Counted from the first letter of the stretch, positions 26,764 to 35,656 are shown. The stretch: 64,000 nucleotides of DNA from Longispora albida DSM 44784 (GCF_000379825.1 NZ_KB903825.1:604584-668583), one strand, 5' to 3'. Notes: generated by a model from the letters alone, not told the origin. Numbers and translations: made by a program.

Positions 26764-28488
26764 CTACTTCGCGTCGCCGTAGCAGTTCACGGCTTTGACT
26801 CCCACCGGGAAGCGCACCGCCGTCTCCCCGAACAGCAGCCGGCCGGCCTGCTCCGCGCTTCGCTCCACGGCTGCCGACGCGGCCTCGGCCACCTCGGCCG
26901 GGCAGTGGACGATCACCTCGTCGTGCTGGAAGAAGACCAGGTCAGCGCCCGGGATCTCCCGCAGCTCCCGCCGCAGCCCGGCCACCATCGCCAGTGCCCA
27001 CTCCGCAGCCGTCGCCTGCACCACGAAATTCCGGGTGAACCTGCCACGGGCTCGCGCGGCTCTCCCCCGGCTGCCGCCGCCTTCCGCACCGTCGTTGTCC
27101 GTCCACATAGGCCCAGGGCCGTCGCCCCCGCTCGTCCCGGCCTCGGCGGCGAACCCGCTCTCGGCGCCGCCCGCCAGCTTTCCCCACCACGTGGCCGACG
27201 GGGCCGGGCACGTGCGCCCCAGCAGGGACCGGACGAGCCGTCCTTCCTCACCAGCCCGCGCCGCCTGCTCGACCACCTCCAGCGCCACCGGGAAGCGCTT
27301 CCGCAGTGTCGCGAGTGGAGCGGCGGCCTCGCCGCCCGTCTGCCCGTACATCGCGGCGAGCATCCCGATCTTCGCGCGCTGGCGGTCGCCGCCGAAGGCC
27401 TCGGCTGCCAGGCCGGCATACAGGTCGACGTCGCGCGCGGCCTCGGCCAGCCGCCGGTCGCCTGCCATCGCCGCCAGGATCCTCGGCTCCAGCTGGCCGG
27501 CGTCGGCGCAGATCAGCACGTGCCCCTCGTCGGCGATCACGGCCCGCCGGACGACCTTCGGGATCTGGAGGGCCGCGCCGCCCCGGCTGGCCCAGCGCCC
27601 CGAGACGACCCCGCCAGCCACGTACTCCGGCCGGAACCGGCCATCGCTCACCCACGTGTCCAGCCACGACCAGCCGTGCGCGACATACAGCCGGTACAGC
27701 TCCTTGTACTCCAGGAGCGGCCGGACAGCCGGATGGTCGATCTCCTCCAGCACCCACTTCCGGGTCGACGGCAGCCGGATCCCGGCCCGGGCGAAGGCCT
27801 TGATCAGCTCGGCTGGCGAGTCGACATGGAAGTGCTGCCCGCCCAGGGCCGCGACGACCTCGCCAGCCAGCTCCGTCAGCCGGCGTGGCGGCAGCCCCGG
27901 AGCTGCCCGCTCGCCGAGCAGCTCCACCAGCAGCGCGTCGTGGACGTCAGCCCGCCACGGCAGCCCGGCGTGCCCCAGCTCCGCCGCCGCCAGCGCCCCG
28001 GCCGACTCGACCGCGGCCAGCAGCCGGAAGGCCCTGTCCGGCATGCTGGCCTGCTGGGCCTCGTGCACCGCCACCAGCGCGTCCAGCGGGTCGACGCCGG
28101 CCGGCAGCCCGCCGTCCAGCTCCACCGGCTCGAACAGGGCCGGCTGGGCGTCCCGCTCCCGGTACGGCGGGTCGGGTGGCACCGGGGCTCCGGTCAGCCG
28201 GGCCCACGCCGCCGGCAACGCCCTCGGCTCGCCCCACCGCCCGGCGTGCCCGGACAGCAGCGCCTCGGTCAGCGCGACATCGTGGCAGGCGTCGACCCGG
28301 ACCCCGGCTGCCAGCAGCTTCGGATAGATCGCCGGGGTGTCCGCCCACACCCACCGCACGCCGGGCCTGGCGAACCCCGCCGGGCCGCTCAGCCGCTCCT
28401 CTGCCCCGCCGTCGACAGCACGCAGCCGGTAGCCGCCCTTGGGCTCCTCCACGACCGCGATCCGCTGCACGGCACGACTGTGCCACAC
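26764..28488 (-). CDS. PolA-family protein: 3'-5' exonuclease-like/DNA polymerase
   Basis: A 574-residue actinobacterial DNA polymerase I-like protein without the 5'-nuclease domain. The N-terminal half is an exonuclease-like fold with the acidic residues poorly conserved (WADTPAIYPKLL, ACHDVALTEALLSG). Polymerase motif A is CADAGQLEPRILAAM in place of the usual DYSQIELR. Motif B (O helix) is RQRAKIGMLAAMYGQ and motif C is FFQHDEVIVH. Catalytic Asp residues of A and C are present. A Gly-rich insertion of about 40 residues lies between motifs B and C. GTG at 28488 is the best start (GGAGAG upstream). Proteins of this type accompany a normal PolA in actinobacteria; the exact role is unknown. 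Confidence 0.8.
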   Translation of the reverse strand: MWHSRAVQRIAVVEEPKGGYRLRAVDGGAEERLSGPAGFARPGVRWVWADTPAIYPKLLAAGVRVDACHDVALTEALLSGHAGRWGEPRALPAAWARLTGAPVPPDPPYRERDAQPALFEPVELDGGLPAGVDPLDALVAVHEAQQASMPDRAFRLLAAVESAGALAAAELGHAGLPWRADVHDALLVELLGERAAPGLPPRRLTELAGEVVAALGGQHFHVDSPAELIKAFARAGIRLPSTRKWVLEEIDHPAVRPLLEYKELYRLYVAHGWSWLDTWVSDGRFRPEYVAGGVVSGRWASRGGAALQIPKVVRRAVIADEGHVLICADAGQLEPRILAAMAGDRRLAEAARDVDLYAGLAAEAFGGDRQRAKIGMLAAMYGQTGGEAAAPLATLRKRFPVALEVVEQAARAGEEGRLVRSLLGRTCPAPSATWWGKLAGGAESGFAAEAGTSGGDGPGPMWTDNDGAEGGGSRGRAARARGRFTRNFVVQATAAEWALAMVAGLRRELREIPGADLVFFQHDEVIVHCPAEVAEAASAAVERSAEQAGRLLFGETAVRFPVGVKAVNCYGDAK

Positions 28489-28543
28489 CGGTACGACACT
28501 CTCCGGGTACTCCGGCCCGGCCGTTCTCTGTCACCATGGCCCG

Positions 28544-29011
28544 ATGGCCAAGTACTGCACCCACTGCGGCACGGAGTTCCCCGGCGACACCTGGCCCCGG
28601 GTCTGTTCCGGCTGCCCTGAGGTCACCTACCGCAATCCGCTGCCCGTCGCGATCGCCGTCGTGCCGGTGGCCGGCGGCGGGCTGCTGGCGGTCCGGCGGG
28701 CGATCGAGCCGCAGCTGGGCGAGCTGTGCCTGCCGGGCGGGTTCATGGAGTACGGCGAGACGTGGCAGGAGTCCGTGGCCAGGGAGCTGCGCGAGGAGAC
28801 CACGATCGTCACCGACCCGGCCGCCGTGCGGCTGCACACCGTGCACAGCAGCCCCCGGCACGTGATCGTGTTCGGCATCGTCCCCGAGATCCCGGCGGCC
28901 CCGAAGGCCCTCACCGAGGAGGTGAGCGGCTACGCCGTCCTCACCGGGCCGCTGCCGCTCGCGTTCCCGCCGCACACGCTGGTCGCCGCAGAGTACTTCC
29001 GGGCCGGGTAG
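28544..29011 (+). CDS. Nudix hydrolase with N-terminal zinc ribbon
   Basis: A 155-residue protein. A zinc ribbon of two Cys-x2-Cys pairs (YCTHCG, VCSGCP) occupies residues 1-27. The Nudix box is GGFMEYGETWQESVARELREETTI, with Thr in place of the usual Gly after the EE pair. Zinc-ribbon Nudix proteins often hydrolyse ADP-ribose or NADH-type dinucleotides; the substrate here is not determinable. It is divergent from the PolA-like gene with a 55-bp gap. Confidence 0.87.
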   Translation: MAKYCTHCGTEFPGDTWPRVCSGCPEVTYRNPLPVAIAVVPVAGGGLLAVRRAIEPQLGELCLPGGFMEYGETWQESVARELREETTIVTDPAAVRLHTVHSSPRHVIVFGIVPEIPAAPKALTEEVSGYAVLTGPLPLAFPPHTLVAAEYFRAG

Positions 29012-29020
29012 GAAAGGCGA

Positions 29021-29053
29021 CGGCCCCGTACGCGTGGTGGCAGTACGGGACCG
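29021..29053. terminator. Terminator between Nudix and ngcG genes
   Basis: An 11-bp stem CGGCCCCGTAC (29021-29031) with 29043-29053, one G-T pair and an 11-nt loop, between convergent genes. Confidence 0.7.
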
Positions 29054-29074
29054 TGCGGTCTGGACGGGAGAGCG

Positions 29075-29956
29075 TTACTTCACGGCCCCGGAGGTCAGGC
29101 CGGACTGGATCTGGCGCTGGAAGAAGGCGTACACAACGATCATGGGGATGATCGACATGGTGAGCGCCGCGAACAGCGGCCCCCAGTGCGCCTCGTAGCC
29201 GGCCGTGGTCGAGATCTGCGCGATGCCCTGGGTCAGCACGTACTTGTCCTCGACCCCGCTGCGGCCCTGCATGAGCACGCGGGGCAGGAGGTACTGGTTC
29301 CACTGGCCGATCACGTTGAAGATCGTGATGCTGATCAGGCCCGGCTTGGCCATCGGCATCATGACCCGGAAGAACAGCCGGGTGTGCGAGGCCCCGTCGA
29401 TCATCGCGGCCTCGGCCACCGAGTGCGGCAGCGTCTTGAAGAACGCGGTCAGGAAGAAGACCGTGAACGGCAGCGAGTAGGCGATGTAGACCAGGACCAG
29501 GCCCGGGGTCGTGCCGAGGCCGAGGAAGTCGCCGATCCCCGGCGTCTGGCCGAGGTTGCGGACGATCAGGAACAGTGAGGGCAGGCCGAGCACGACCGGG
29601 AAGGCCAGGCCGGAGATGAAGAAGTAGTAGAAGAACCGGTTGCCGGGGAACTTGTACCTGGCGATGACGTACGCGGCCATCGAGCCGAGCAGCATCGTCC
29701 CGAAGGTGCTGAACGCCACCACGACCACGCTGTTGAGCATCAGCTTGCCGATCCGGGCGTGCTCCCAGGCGTAGGCCCAGTTCTCCCAGCGCAGCGCGCC
29801 CGGCAGCGTCCACGCGTCGCCGAAGATCTCGGAGTTCGTCTTGAACGACGACGCGAACGTCCACAGCAGAGGGACGATCACGACCAGCGCCCAGCCGGCC
29901 AGCGCGATGTGGCCGAGGGTCATGAAGGATTCGGTCGAGCTTCTCTTCTTCGCCAT
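29075..29956 (-). CDS. ngcG: Sugar ABC transporter permease, NgcG-like
   Basis: A 293-residue MalG-type permease with six predicted membrane helices. The EAA loop that contacts the ATPase is AEAAMIDGASHTRLFFRVMMPMAKPGL. It forms the membrane channel with the permease encoded upstream, and the assignment to N-acetylglucosamine/diacetylchitobiose uptake rests on the NgcE-like binding protein of the same operon. Only one base separates it from the preceding stop. No ATPase gene is present; in streptomycetes a shared MsiK-type ATPase serves such transporters, which would fit here. Confidence 0.85.
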   Translation of the reverse strand: MAKKRSSTESFMTLGHIALAGWALVVIVPLLWTFASSFKTNSEIFGDAWTLPGALRWENWAYAWEHARIGKLMLNSVVVVAFSTFGTMLLGSMAAYVIARYKFPGNRFFYYFFISGLAFPVVLGLPSLFLIVRNLGQTPGIGDFLGLGTTPGLVLVYIAYSLPFTVFFLTAFFKTLPHSVAEAAMIDGASHTRLFFRVMMPMAKPGLISITIFNVIGQWNQYLLPRVLMQGRSGVEDKYVLTQGIAQISTTAGYEAHWGPLFAALTMSIIPMIVVYAFFQRQIQSGLTSGAVK

Positions 29957-29957
29957 G

Positions 29958-30869
29958 TCAGTACTCGATGCTCTCGCGCTTGGTGACTCGCAGCGAGATC
30001 GCCGCGAAGGTGAGCGTGCAGAAGAACAGCATCACGCCCATTGCGGAGGCCATGCCGTAGTTGCCTGCCCCGATCTTGTTCACGACCTCCATCGACAGCA
30101 CGGTCGTGGAGAAGCTCGGGCCGCCGCGGTTGACGCTGAGCACGTCGACCAGGGCGAAGACGTCGAAGGCCGCGATGCCGAGGTAGACCCAGCCGACCTG
30201 GATGTTGTCCCAGAGCAGCGGCAGGGTGACCTTGTAGAACATCGTCCAGCGGCTGGCGCCGTCGAGGTCGGCGGCCTCGTAGATCTCCTTGGGGATGGAG
30301 CTCATCCCGGCGGAGAACAGCACGACGTAGAAGCCGACCGCCTGCCAGACCATCACGGCGATGATCGACAGCAGTGCGATGTTCGTGTCGATCAGGAAGC
30401 CGATCTTCGGCAGGCCGAGCTTGTTCAGCGCGCCGTTGATCAGGCCCGAGTCGTCGGGCCGGTAGATCGACTGGAACAGCACCGCCACGATGGGCAGGGC
30501 GAGGAGCTGGGGGAAGAAGAACACCAGGCGGTAGAACTTCGACCCCCGTACCCCCGAGGTGACCCCGCCCTTCGCCTTCCCCCCGACGTTCAGGAAGAAG
30601 GCGAAGATCAGGGCGATCACGATGGTGACCAGCGGCATGATGAGCAGGATGACCCCGTTGTGGGTCAGCGCCTTCCAGAACTCCGGAGTGTCGGTGAACA
30701 ACGTCGTGAAGTTGTCCAGGCCGACGAACACCGGAGGCACGTCCGTTCCCCGGTACCGCGTCAACGAGAAGTAGAACGAGTAGCCGAAGGGCACCCACAC
30801 GTAGAACACGTACAGGAGGACGGGCAGTGCCAGGAAGCCCGCTACGAATCGATACTTACCATGCCGCAT
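29958..30869 (-). CDS. ngcF: Sugar ABC transporter permease, NgcF-like
   Basis: A 303-residue MalF-type permease. The hydrophobic segments begin at FVAGFLALPVLLYVFYVWVPF, and the EAA loop is YEAADLDGASRWTMFYKVTLPLLW. It is the middle gene of ngcEFG, 16 bp after the binding-protein gene and 1 bp before the second permease gene. Confidence 0.85.
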   Translation of the reverse strand: MRHGKYRFVAGFLALPVLLYVFYVWVPFGYSFYFSLTRYRGTDVPPVFVGLDNFTTLFTDTPEFWKALTHNGVILLIMPLVTIVIALIFAFFLNVGGKAKGGVTSGVRGSKFYRLVFFFPQLLALPIVAVLFQSIYRPDDSGLINGALNKLGLPKIGFLIDTNIALLSIIAVMVWQAVGFYVVLFSAGMSSIPKEIYEAADLDGASRWTMFYKVTLPLLWDNIQVGWVYLGIAAFDVFALVDVLSVNRGGPSFSTTVLSMEVVNKIGAGNYGMASAMGVMLFFCTLTFAAISLRVTKRESIEY

Positions 30870-30885
30870 GGTCGTCCCGTTCCGG

Positions 30886-32322
30886 TTAGCGCTTGATCTT
30901 GGTGACGGACGGGTCCTTCTTGACCTTGTCCGCCGCGGCCTGGAGGACCTCGACGTACTTCTTGGCGTCGATCCGGCCGAAGAACAGGTCGTTCGTGGCC
31001 GAACGGGCCGGAAGGCCGAGGCCGTCCTTGTAGTCGTCGGCCCAGTAGAACGTGAAGACGTCCTTGCCAGCGCCGCTCAGCGCCTTCTTGGCCGACTCGG
31101 TGCCCGGGGTGACCTTGACGGCGTCTGCGGCACCGGCCACCGAGGTCAGGGAGCCGGTGAGCTTGGTGAACTCGGCGGCACCCTTCTTCGACAGCATGAT
31201 CCGGGCGTACTCCAGGGCGCCGGCCAGGTTCTTGGCCTTGGCCGGGATGACGTACGGCTCGCTGGCCGTCGCGTGCACCGAGGTCACCGGGAGCTTGGTG
31301 GTCTTGCCGGTCGGCACGTTCATCATCGCGTACTCGAACGTGGCCGGCGTGTCCTTCTTCTGCTCACTCTCGAGCCAGGAGCCGGACGGGTAGATCGCCA
31401 GGGAACCCTGGTTCTGCTTGAGCTGGACCTCGGTGTGCTTGAGGCCCTCGAACGCCTTGTCCGAGTACTTCGAGCCGATCATGGCCCAGTACTCGGCGGC
31501 CTGGAGCACAGCCTCGTGCTTCCACGCGCCGTCCTCGAGGTTGTCGAGCGCCTTCAGCACGCCCGCGCCACCGATCTTGGCGGCGCTGGTCATGATGACC
31601 TCGAACATGTAGTACGCGGCGTTGGCGCCCGCGTAGCCGAACGGCGTGACGCCGGCGGCCTTGATCTTCTCGCAGAGCGCGGTGAACGCGTCGAAGTCCT
31701 TCGGCGCGCCGTCCCAGCCCTTCTCCTTGAACTGGTTGGCGTTGAACCACAGGCCGTACACAGTGAACACGTAGTTCAGCTGGAGCGACTCACCGTTGAA
31801 GGAGCCCGACTCGATCGTGCCCGGGATCAGGGTGTCCCTGACGGTCTTGCCCGGGGTGTCCAGCGACGGGGCCGCCCACAGCTTGTCGAGCAGCGACAGC
31901 TGCTTGTCGCCGACGAGCTTGCCCATGTTGACGGCCTTCTCGCCCGAGTTGTTCAGGAAGTCCGGCACGTCACCGCTCTGGAAACGCGGGCCGATGACCG
32001 GGTCGATGTCCTGGATGCCCTCGTGCTTGACGGTGGCCTTCGGGAACTTCTCCTTGTACATCTTCTCGTGTACTTCGGTGGCGTACTTGTCGCTGTAGCC
32101 ACCGGGGAAGATCACCACGTTGAGGGCCGCGTCGTCCTTCACGCCGAACGGGTTCGCGACGTTGGAGTTGTCGACCTTCGTGTTGTCCTTCTTCTCGCTG
32201 CTGCTGCCGGTGGCGCAGGCGCCGAGCAGGCCAGCGGCCGGGATCGCGGCGCCGATCGCGGCGGCACGGGTGATCACCTGGCGGCGGGAAACCTCACCAG
32301 GCAGGTCAGGGGTGTCAGACAT
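30886..32322 (-). CDS. ngcE: N-acetylglucosamine/diacetylchitobiose-binding lipoprotein, NgcE-like
   Basis: A 478-residue solute-binding lipoprotein. The N-terminus has a twin-arginine motif (SRRQVITRAAAIG) and a lipobox ending LLGAC, so it is probably Tat-exported and lipid-anchored. The mature protein begins with the stretch NPFGVKDDAALNVVIFPGGY and contains VRDTLIPGTIESGSF and IYPSGSWLE, which I recognise from the NgcE family of streptomycete GlcNAc/chitobiose importers. GAGGAG precedes the ATG. Downstream permease genes complete the transporter; chitin or peptidoglycan sugars are the expected substrates. Confidence 0.87.
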   Translation of the reverse strand: MSDTPDLPGEVSRRQVITRAAAIGAAIPAAGLLGACATGSSSEKKDNTKVDNSNVANPFGVKDDAALNVVIFPGGYSDKYATEVHEKMYKEKFPKATVKHEGIQDIDPVIGPRFQSGDVPDFLNNSGEKAVNMGKLVGDKQLSLLDKLWAAPSLDTPGKTVRDTLIPGTIESGSFNGESLQLNYVFTVYGLWFNANQFKEKGWDGAPKDFDAFTALCEKIKAAGVTPFGYAGANAAYYMFEVIMTSAAKIGGAGVLKALDNLEDGAWKHEAVLQAAEYWAMIGSKYSDKAFEGLKHTEVQLKQNQGSLAIYPSGSWLESEQKKDTPATFEYAMMNVPTGKTTKLPVTSVHATASEPYVIPAKAKNLAGALEYARIMLSKKGAAEFTKLTGSLTSVAGAADAVKVTPGTESAKKALSGAGKDVFTFYWADDYKDGLGLPARSATNDLFFGRIDAKKYVEVLQAAADKVKKDPSVTKIKR

Positions 32323-32340
32323 TTTTCTCCTCGGTTCGGG

Positions 32341-32640
32341 TCAGGCGGGACACCGGCTGGTGCCGGCGTACCGCGACTCGAGGGCAGTGGTGTGCAGGTC
32401 CCCGCAGGGGACGTTCGCGGGCAGCACGGGGGGTGCGAAGCCCGCAGCCTGGAGCGCGCCGCCGCCTCCCAGCGGCCGCGCCGCGTCGCCGTGAGGCGCG
32501 CCTGTGAGATGCCTTCGCTCCGGGGAGCCCGGCCCTCTAAGTGCCGGACGGCGAGTTACCCCGCGACGCGGCGCTGTCAGCTGGTCGGCGATGGCCGTCG
32601 CCGCCTGCTGAACTCTGGTGTTCCCGGTGGTGGTGCTCAT
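32341..32640 (-). CDS. Short uncharacterised protein between rpiR and ngcE
   Basis: A 99-residue frame whose ATG overlaps the stop of the RpiR gene (ATGA), so it is positioned to be translated. The first 25 residues (MSTTTGNTRVQQAATAIADQ) look like a normal protein start. The remainder is Arg/Pro/Gly-rich with no recognisable fold, and codon choice becomes irregular. It may be a truncated remnant of a sugar-metabolism gene that lost its body, or a real small protein. I could not assign a family. Confidence 0.4.
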   Translation of the reverse strand: MSTTTGNTRVQQAATAIADQLTAPRRGVTRRPALRGPGSPERRHLTGAPHGDAARPLGGGGALQAAGFAPPVLPANVPCGDLHTTALESRYAGTSRCPA

Positions 32641-33620
32641 GACTCGCCCCCGACGGTGGGGACGGCCTTGCGCCGGCGGCCCGGGACCGTACCCGGCATG
32701 CCCGGCTGCTCGTCCCGGTGCCCGGCGACGGCGTGGGCCGTGCGGCGGAAGGCCGCGTGGCTGCGGTCGTGGGTACGCTGCGCGACGGCCACGTAGACCA
32801 GGTCGAGCACGACGAGCTGGGAGTGCCGGGCCGACAGGGCGTCCGGCCGGTAGGCGATCTCGGTGGCCGCCGTCGTGAGGACGATGTCGGCCAGCTCGCC
32901 GAGCGGCGAGCGGGGGAAGCTGGTGAGCGCGACGGTGGTCGCGCCGTGGCTGCCGGCCTCGGCGAGCATCTCGATCGTCTCGCGCGAGCCGCCGGAGTGG
33001 GAGATGCCCAGCGCGACGTCGCCCGGGCCGAGCAGCGCGGAGGACGCGAGCCCGAGGTGGACCTCCGTCCACGCCCAGGAGGCCACGCCGATCCGGTGCA
33101 GGCAGATCTGGAGTTCCGCGCCGACCAGCGCGCTGCCGCCGATGCCGTAGATGTCGACGCGCTTGGCTCCGGCGATGGCCGTGGCCGCCGCGTCGACGGC
33201 TTCGAGGTCGAGCAGGGCCGCCGTGCTCTCGATCGCGCGAGCGTCGGCGACGATGATCTGGTTGAGCACCCGGTCGAGCGGGTCGGTAGGCAGGATCTCC
33301 CGGCCGATGTCCACGCTCCAGCCGGCCGCCCGGGTCGCGGCGCCGGCCTCGGCGGCAACAGCCAGCCGCAGCTCCGCGTACCCCTCGAAGCCGAGGGCCC
33401 GGCAGAACCGGGTCACGGTGGCCGGCGAGGTACCGCTGCGCTCGGCCAGCTCCACGATGGTCGCGCGGGCCGCGCGGGCCGGGTCGGTGAGCACCTGCTC
33501 GGCGACCCGCTGGAGTGCCCCGGTCAGCTCCGGCAGCAGAGCCCGGATGCGGACCAGCACGTTCTCGCCCACGGCCAGCTCGGCCGCGTAGCTCGACACC
33601 TGCTCGGTCACGATGATCAT
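32637..33620 (-). CDS. MurR/RpiR-family transcriptional regulator with SIS domain
   Basis: A 327-residue protein. The N-terminal HTH (about 20-95) contains RVAEQVLTDPARAARATIVELAERSGTSPATVTRFCRALGFEGYAELR. The SIS phosphosugar-binding domain follows (VDIYGIGGSALVGAELQICLHRIG, ALGISHSGGSRETIEMLAEA). The C-terminus is a basic low-complexity tail. It is the first gene of a run continuing through ngcEFG, so it most likely controls uptake in response to an amino-sugar phosphate such as GlcNAc-6-P or MurNAc-6-P. Confidence 0.87.
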   Translation of the reverse strand: MIIVTEQVSSYAAELAVGENVLVRIRALLPELTGALQRVAEQVLTDPARAARATIVELAERSGTSPATVTRFCRALGFEGYAELRLAVAAEAGAATRAAGWSVDIGREILPTDPLDRVLNQIIVADARAIESTAALLDLEAVDAAATAIAGAKRVDIYGIGGSALVGAELQICLHRIGVASWAWTEVHLGLASSALLGPGDVALGISHSGGSRETIEMLAEAGSHGATTVALTSFPRSPLGELADIVLTTAATEIAYRPDALSARHSQLVVLDLVYVAVAQRTHDRSHAAFRRTAHAVAGHRDEQPGMPGTVPGRRRKAVPTVGGES

Positions 33621-33650
33621 CCTTGTCTCTCGGCAGCCGTCTCGTGGCGA

Positions 33651-33718
33651 AAATTATTACCGCGCTGACCTTCAAGTCAAGCCCGTGGTTCAGGTTTTCA
33701 AACTGTTACTTAACAGTT
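33651..33718 (-). promoter_or_regulatory. Promoter and palindromic operator of the rpiR-ngcEFG unit
   Basis: On the minus strand TTGACT (33680-33675) and TAATTT (33656-33651) are 18 bp apart, a good promoter 30 bp upstream of the regulator start. A perfect palindrome, AACTGTTACTTAACAGTT (33701-33718; 8-bp arms, 2-bp spacer), is centred about 32 bp upstream of the -35. This A+T-rich site is unlike the DasR consensus and is the best candidate for RpiR binding; its upstream position suits activation or looping. Confidence 0.6.
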
Positions 33719-33943
33719 CCAGTCGCGCTGACTGTTCGTGCGTGATAACAGCTCTGTGCGCGCAGAATATGACACGAACGTGGGCCACGCCACAAGTACG
33801 GGCTGACCATGCCCGGTTTCGGGGTACCTTGCGCCAGATGTCGGCCGGATTCGTCTCGCTGGATGGAATGGGCCGCCCAAGCTGGGGCGGAACAACCACC
33901 GGTTCGCGCCCGCGTCGAGCGTCCAGCCGGGGCGAAAAAACTC
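33719..33943. other. Non-coding stretch upstream of the RpiR promoter
   Basis: Together with the promoter and terminator on either side this is a 400-bp gene-free gap (33621-34020). Frames here are short and lack ribosome sites. I see no RNA gene or repeat in this central part. Confidence 0.4.
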
Positions 33944-33991
33944 TTTTCACGGCGCGTGAGCCTGAAAATCAGGCGTCACGCACTGTGAAAA
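33944..33991 (-). terminator. Intrinsic terminator of the PucR gene
   Basis: TTTTCAC (33944-33950) pairs with GTGAAAA (33985-33991), GCGTGA with TCACGC, and GCCTGA with TCAGGC around an AAA loop. On the minus strand the stem is followed by GAGTTTTTTCG, a T6 run. A classical terminator 30 bp after the PucR stop. Confidence 0.85.
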
Positions 33992-34020
33992 CGGCCCCTG
34001 AACAGGGAAAAGGCGGGAGG

Positions 34021-35655
34021 CTAGTCGCGCAGGGCGTCGAGGGCCAGGATCGCGACGTGCAGGGAGAGGCAGTCCTCCGCCGACTCCAGGTCCACATTGA
34101 GCAGCCGGCCGATCCGGTTCAGCCGCTCGTAGAAGGCCGGGCGGGACAGGTGCAGGGCAGCGGCCGCCGCCGACTTGTTCCGCCCGCAGGACAGGTACGC
34201 GCGGAGGGCACCGAGCAGCTCCTCGCCCTGCGCCCCGCTCCGGGAGGTGAGCAGTGGCCCGAGCTCGCGTTCGACGTAGGTCTGGAGGCGGGCGTCGCCG
34301 CGCAGCAGGTGGAGCAGGCCGCGCAGGCCCACGTCGGTGAGCTGGTAGTACGGGGCCTGGCGGGTGGCGTGCCTGGCGACCTGGGCGACCTGGCCTGCTT
34401 CGAGGAGGCTCCGGCGGGCCTCGCGGATCTCGTCGACCCCGCTGCCGGCACCGATCACGAGGGCCTGGCTGCTGCCCTTGTGCACGGCCTCGGCGAAGGC
34501 GGCGAGCGCTGCGGGCTCCCGGTCGGCGGCGGGCAGGGCCAGCAGCACGCCGACCGAGTGCTCGTCGAGCGCTCCGCACAGGCCCGGCAGCCGGGTCTCG
34601 CGCAGCGCCGCGCCCACCCCGTCCGTCAGCTCACGGAGCTGGAGCTGGGCGGCCACGGGGCTGCGCCCGCCCTGCTTCGCGGCACCGGCCGGGTCGTCCT
34701 CGCGGCGGCGGAGGACCAGGCCGACGAGGCGGCGGCGCTCCAGGGGTACACCCAGAGCTCTTGCCCGCAGGGCGATCTCGGCAGCTGACCGTGAGTGTTC
34801 GAGCAGGCCGGTGAGCAGCGTGCGGTGGACCTGGTGTTCGAGGCCTTCCTCGTCACGGCGCACCAGCCGGTCGAGAGCGAGCGTGGACGCTGCGCGTTCG
34901 AGCAGGATGATCAGGCGGGAGGGCGGCGGGGCGTCGCCTGCGTAGCGCATCAGGAGCCGGCCCCAGTCATGCCCGCGAGCGCCGACAGTGGTGCTCAGCC
35001 AGCCTGTCGCCGGGTCGTAACTCGTCCGGCCCTCCCCGCGCAGGCTCCGGCTGAAAGCCTCCCAGCCAGCGAGCAGCAGCTCTGCGCGATCGCTCGCCGG
35101 ATCGTAGGCCAGGACCTGACGAGCAAGATTTTCGAGTACGACGGGAGCGTGCGCGAGCTGAGCGACCTCCCGCACCACATCTGCGGGGTCGGCGCCCTCG
35201 ACGGTCAGCTCGGTGAAGCGCTGGTGGATCTCCTCTGTCGCGGTCAGCTCGGCGAGCTGCGCGTCGAGGATCAGCGCGTGCACGGCCTCGGTGATCGGCA
35301 CGAACGGCGTGGCCCGGTGCAGCTCGACCAGCGGCAGCCCGGCCCGTTCCGCGGCGATCACCATCGACTTCGGCACGGCGAGGGTGTACCGCCGCCCCAG
35401 CTCCACCACCAGCCCGGAGCAGCCGACCTCGGCCAGCTCCGCGATGAAGGTCCGCAGGCCCGCGTCGCTGGCAGGCATGCCGATGCCCGTCGTCAGCACC
35501 AGCTCGCCGCCGCGCAGCAGGCCGGCGATGTCCGGTACCTCGGCGGAGTGCACCCACCGCACGGGCCGGTCCAGCCCGGCGGCACCCGCGACCACCCGGG
35601 GCGCGCCGTGGCGCACCGGGTCGAGGGCGAGCACATCCCGGACGGTGGGGAACAC
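34021..35655 (-). CDS. PucR-family transcriptional regulator
   Basis: A 544-residue protein with a GTG start at 35655. Residues 1-125 are the PucR N-terminal domain (TVRDVLALDPVRHGAPRVVAGAAGLDRPVRWVHSAEVPDIAGLLRGGELVLTTG). A GGDEF-like central region follows, and the C-terminal HTH is RAYLSCGRNKSAAAAALHLSRPAFYERLNRIGRLL. PucR proteins usually activate purine or amine catabolism; no catabolic genes are adjacent. It begins 1 bp after the methyltransferase stop, so the two share a transcript. Confidence 0.87.
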   Translation of the reverse strand: MFPTVRDVLALDPVRHGAPRVVAGAAGLDRPVRWVHSAEVPDIAGLLRGGELVLTTGIGMPASDAGLRTFIAELAEVGCSGLVVELGRRYTLAVPKSMVIAAERAGLPLVELHRATPFVPITEAVHALILDAQLAELTATEEIHQRFTELTVEGADPADVVREVAQLAHAPVVLENLARQVLAYDPASDRAELLLAGWEAFSRSLRGEGRTSYDPATGWLSTTVGARGHDWGRLLMRYAGDAPPPSRLIILLERAASTLALDRLVRRDEEGLEHQVHRTLLTGLLEHSRSAAEIALRARALGVPLERRRLVGLVLRRREDDPAGAAKQGGRSPVAAQLQLRELTDGVGAALRETRLPGLCGALDEHSVGVLLALPAADREPAALAAFAEAVHKGSSQALVIGAGSGVDEIREARRSLLEAGQVAQVARHATRQAPYYQLTDVGLRGLLHLLRGDARLQTYVERELGPLLTSRSGAQGEELLGALRAYLSCGRNKSAAAAALHLSRPAFYERLNRIGRLLNVDLESAEDCLSLHVAILALDALRD

Positions 35656-35656
35656 G

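Noticed and set aside
32341-33675. 444-residue frame on the minus strand overlapping the RpiR gene
   Set aside because: Over the RpiR part it is an out-of-frame shadow; only the last 99 codons, beginning at the ATGA overlap, could be a gene.
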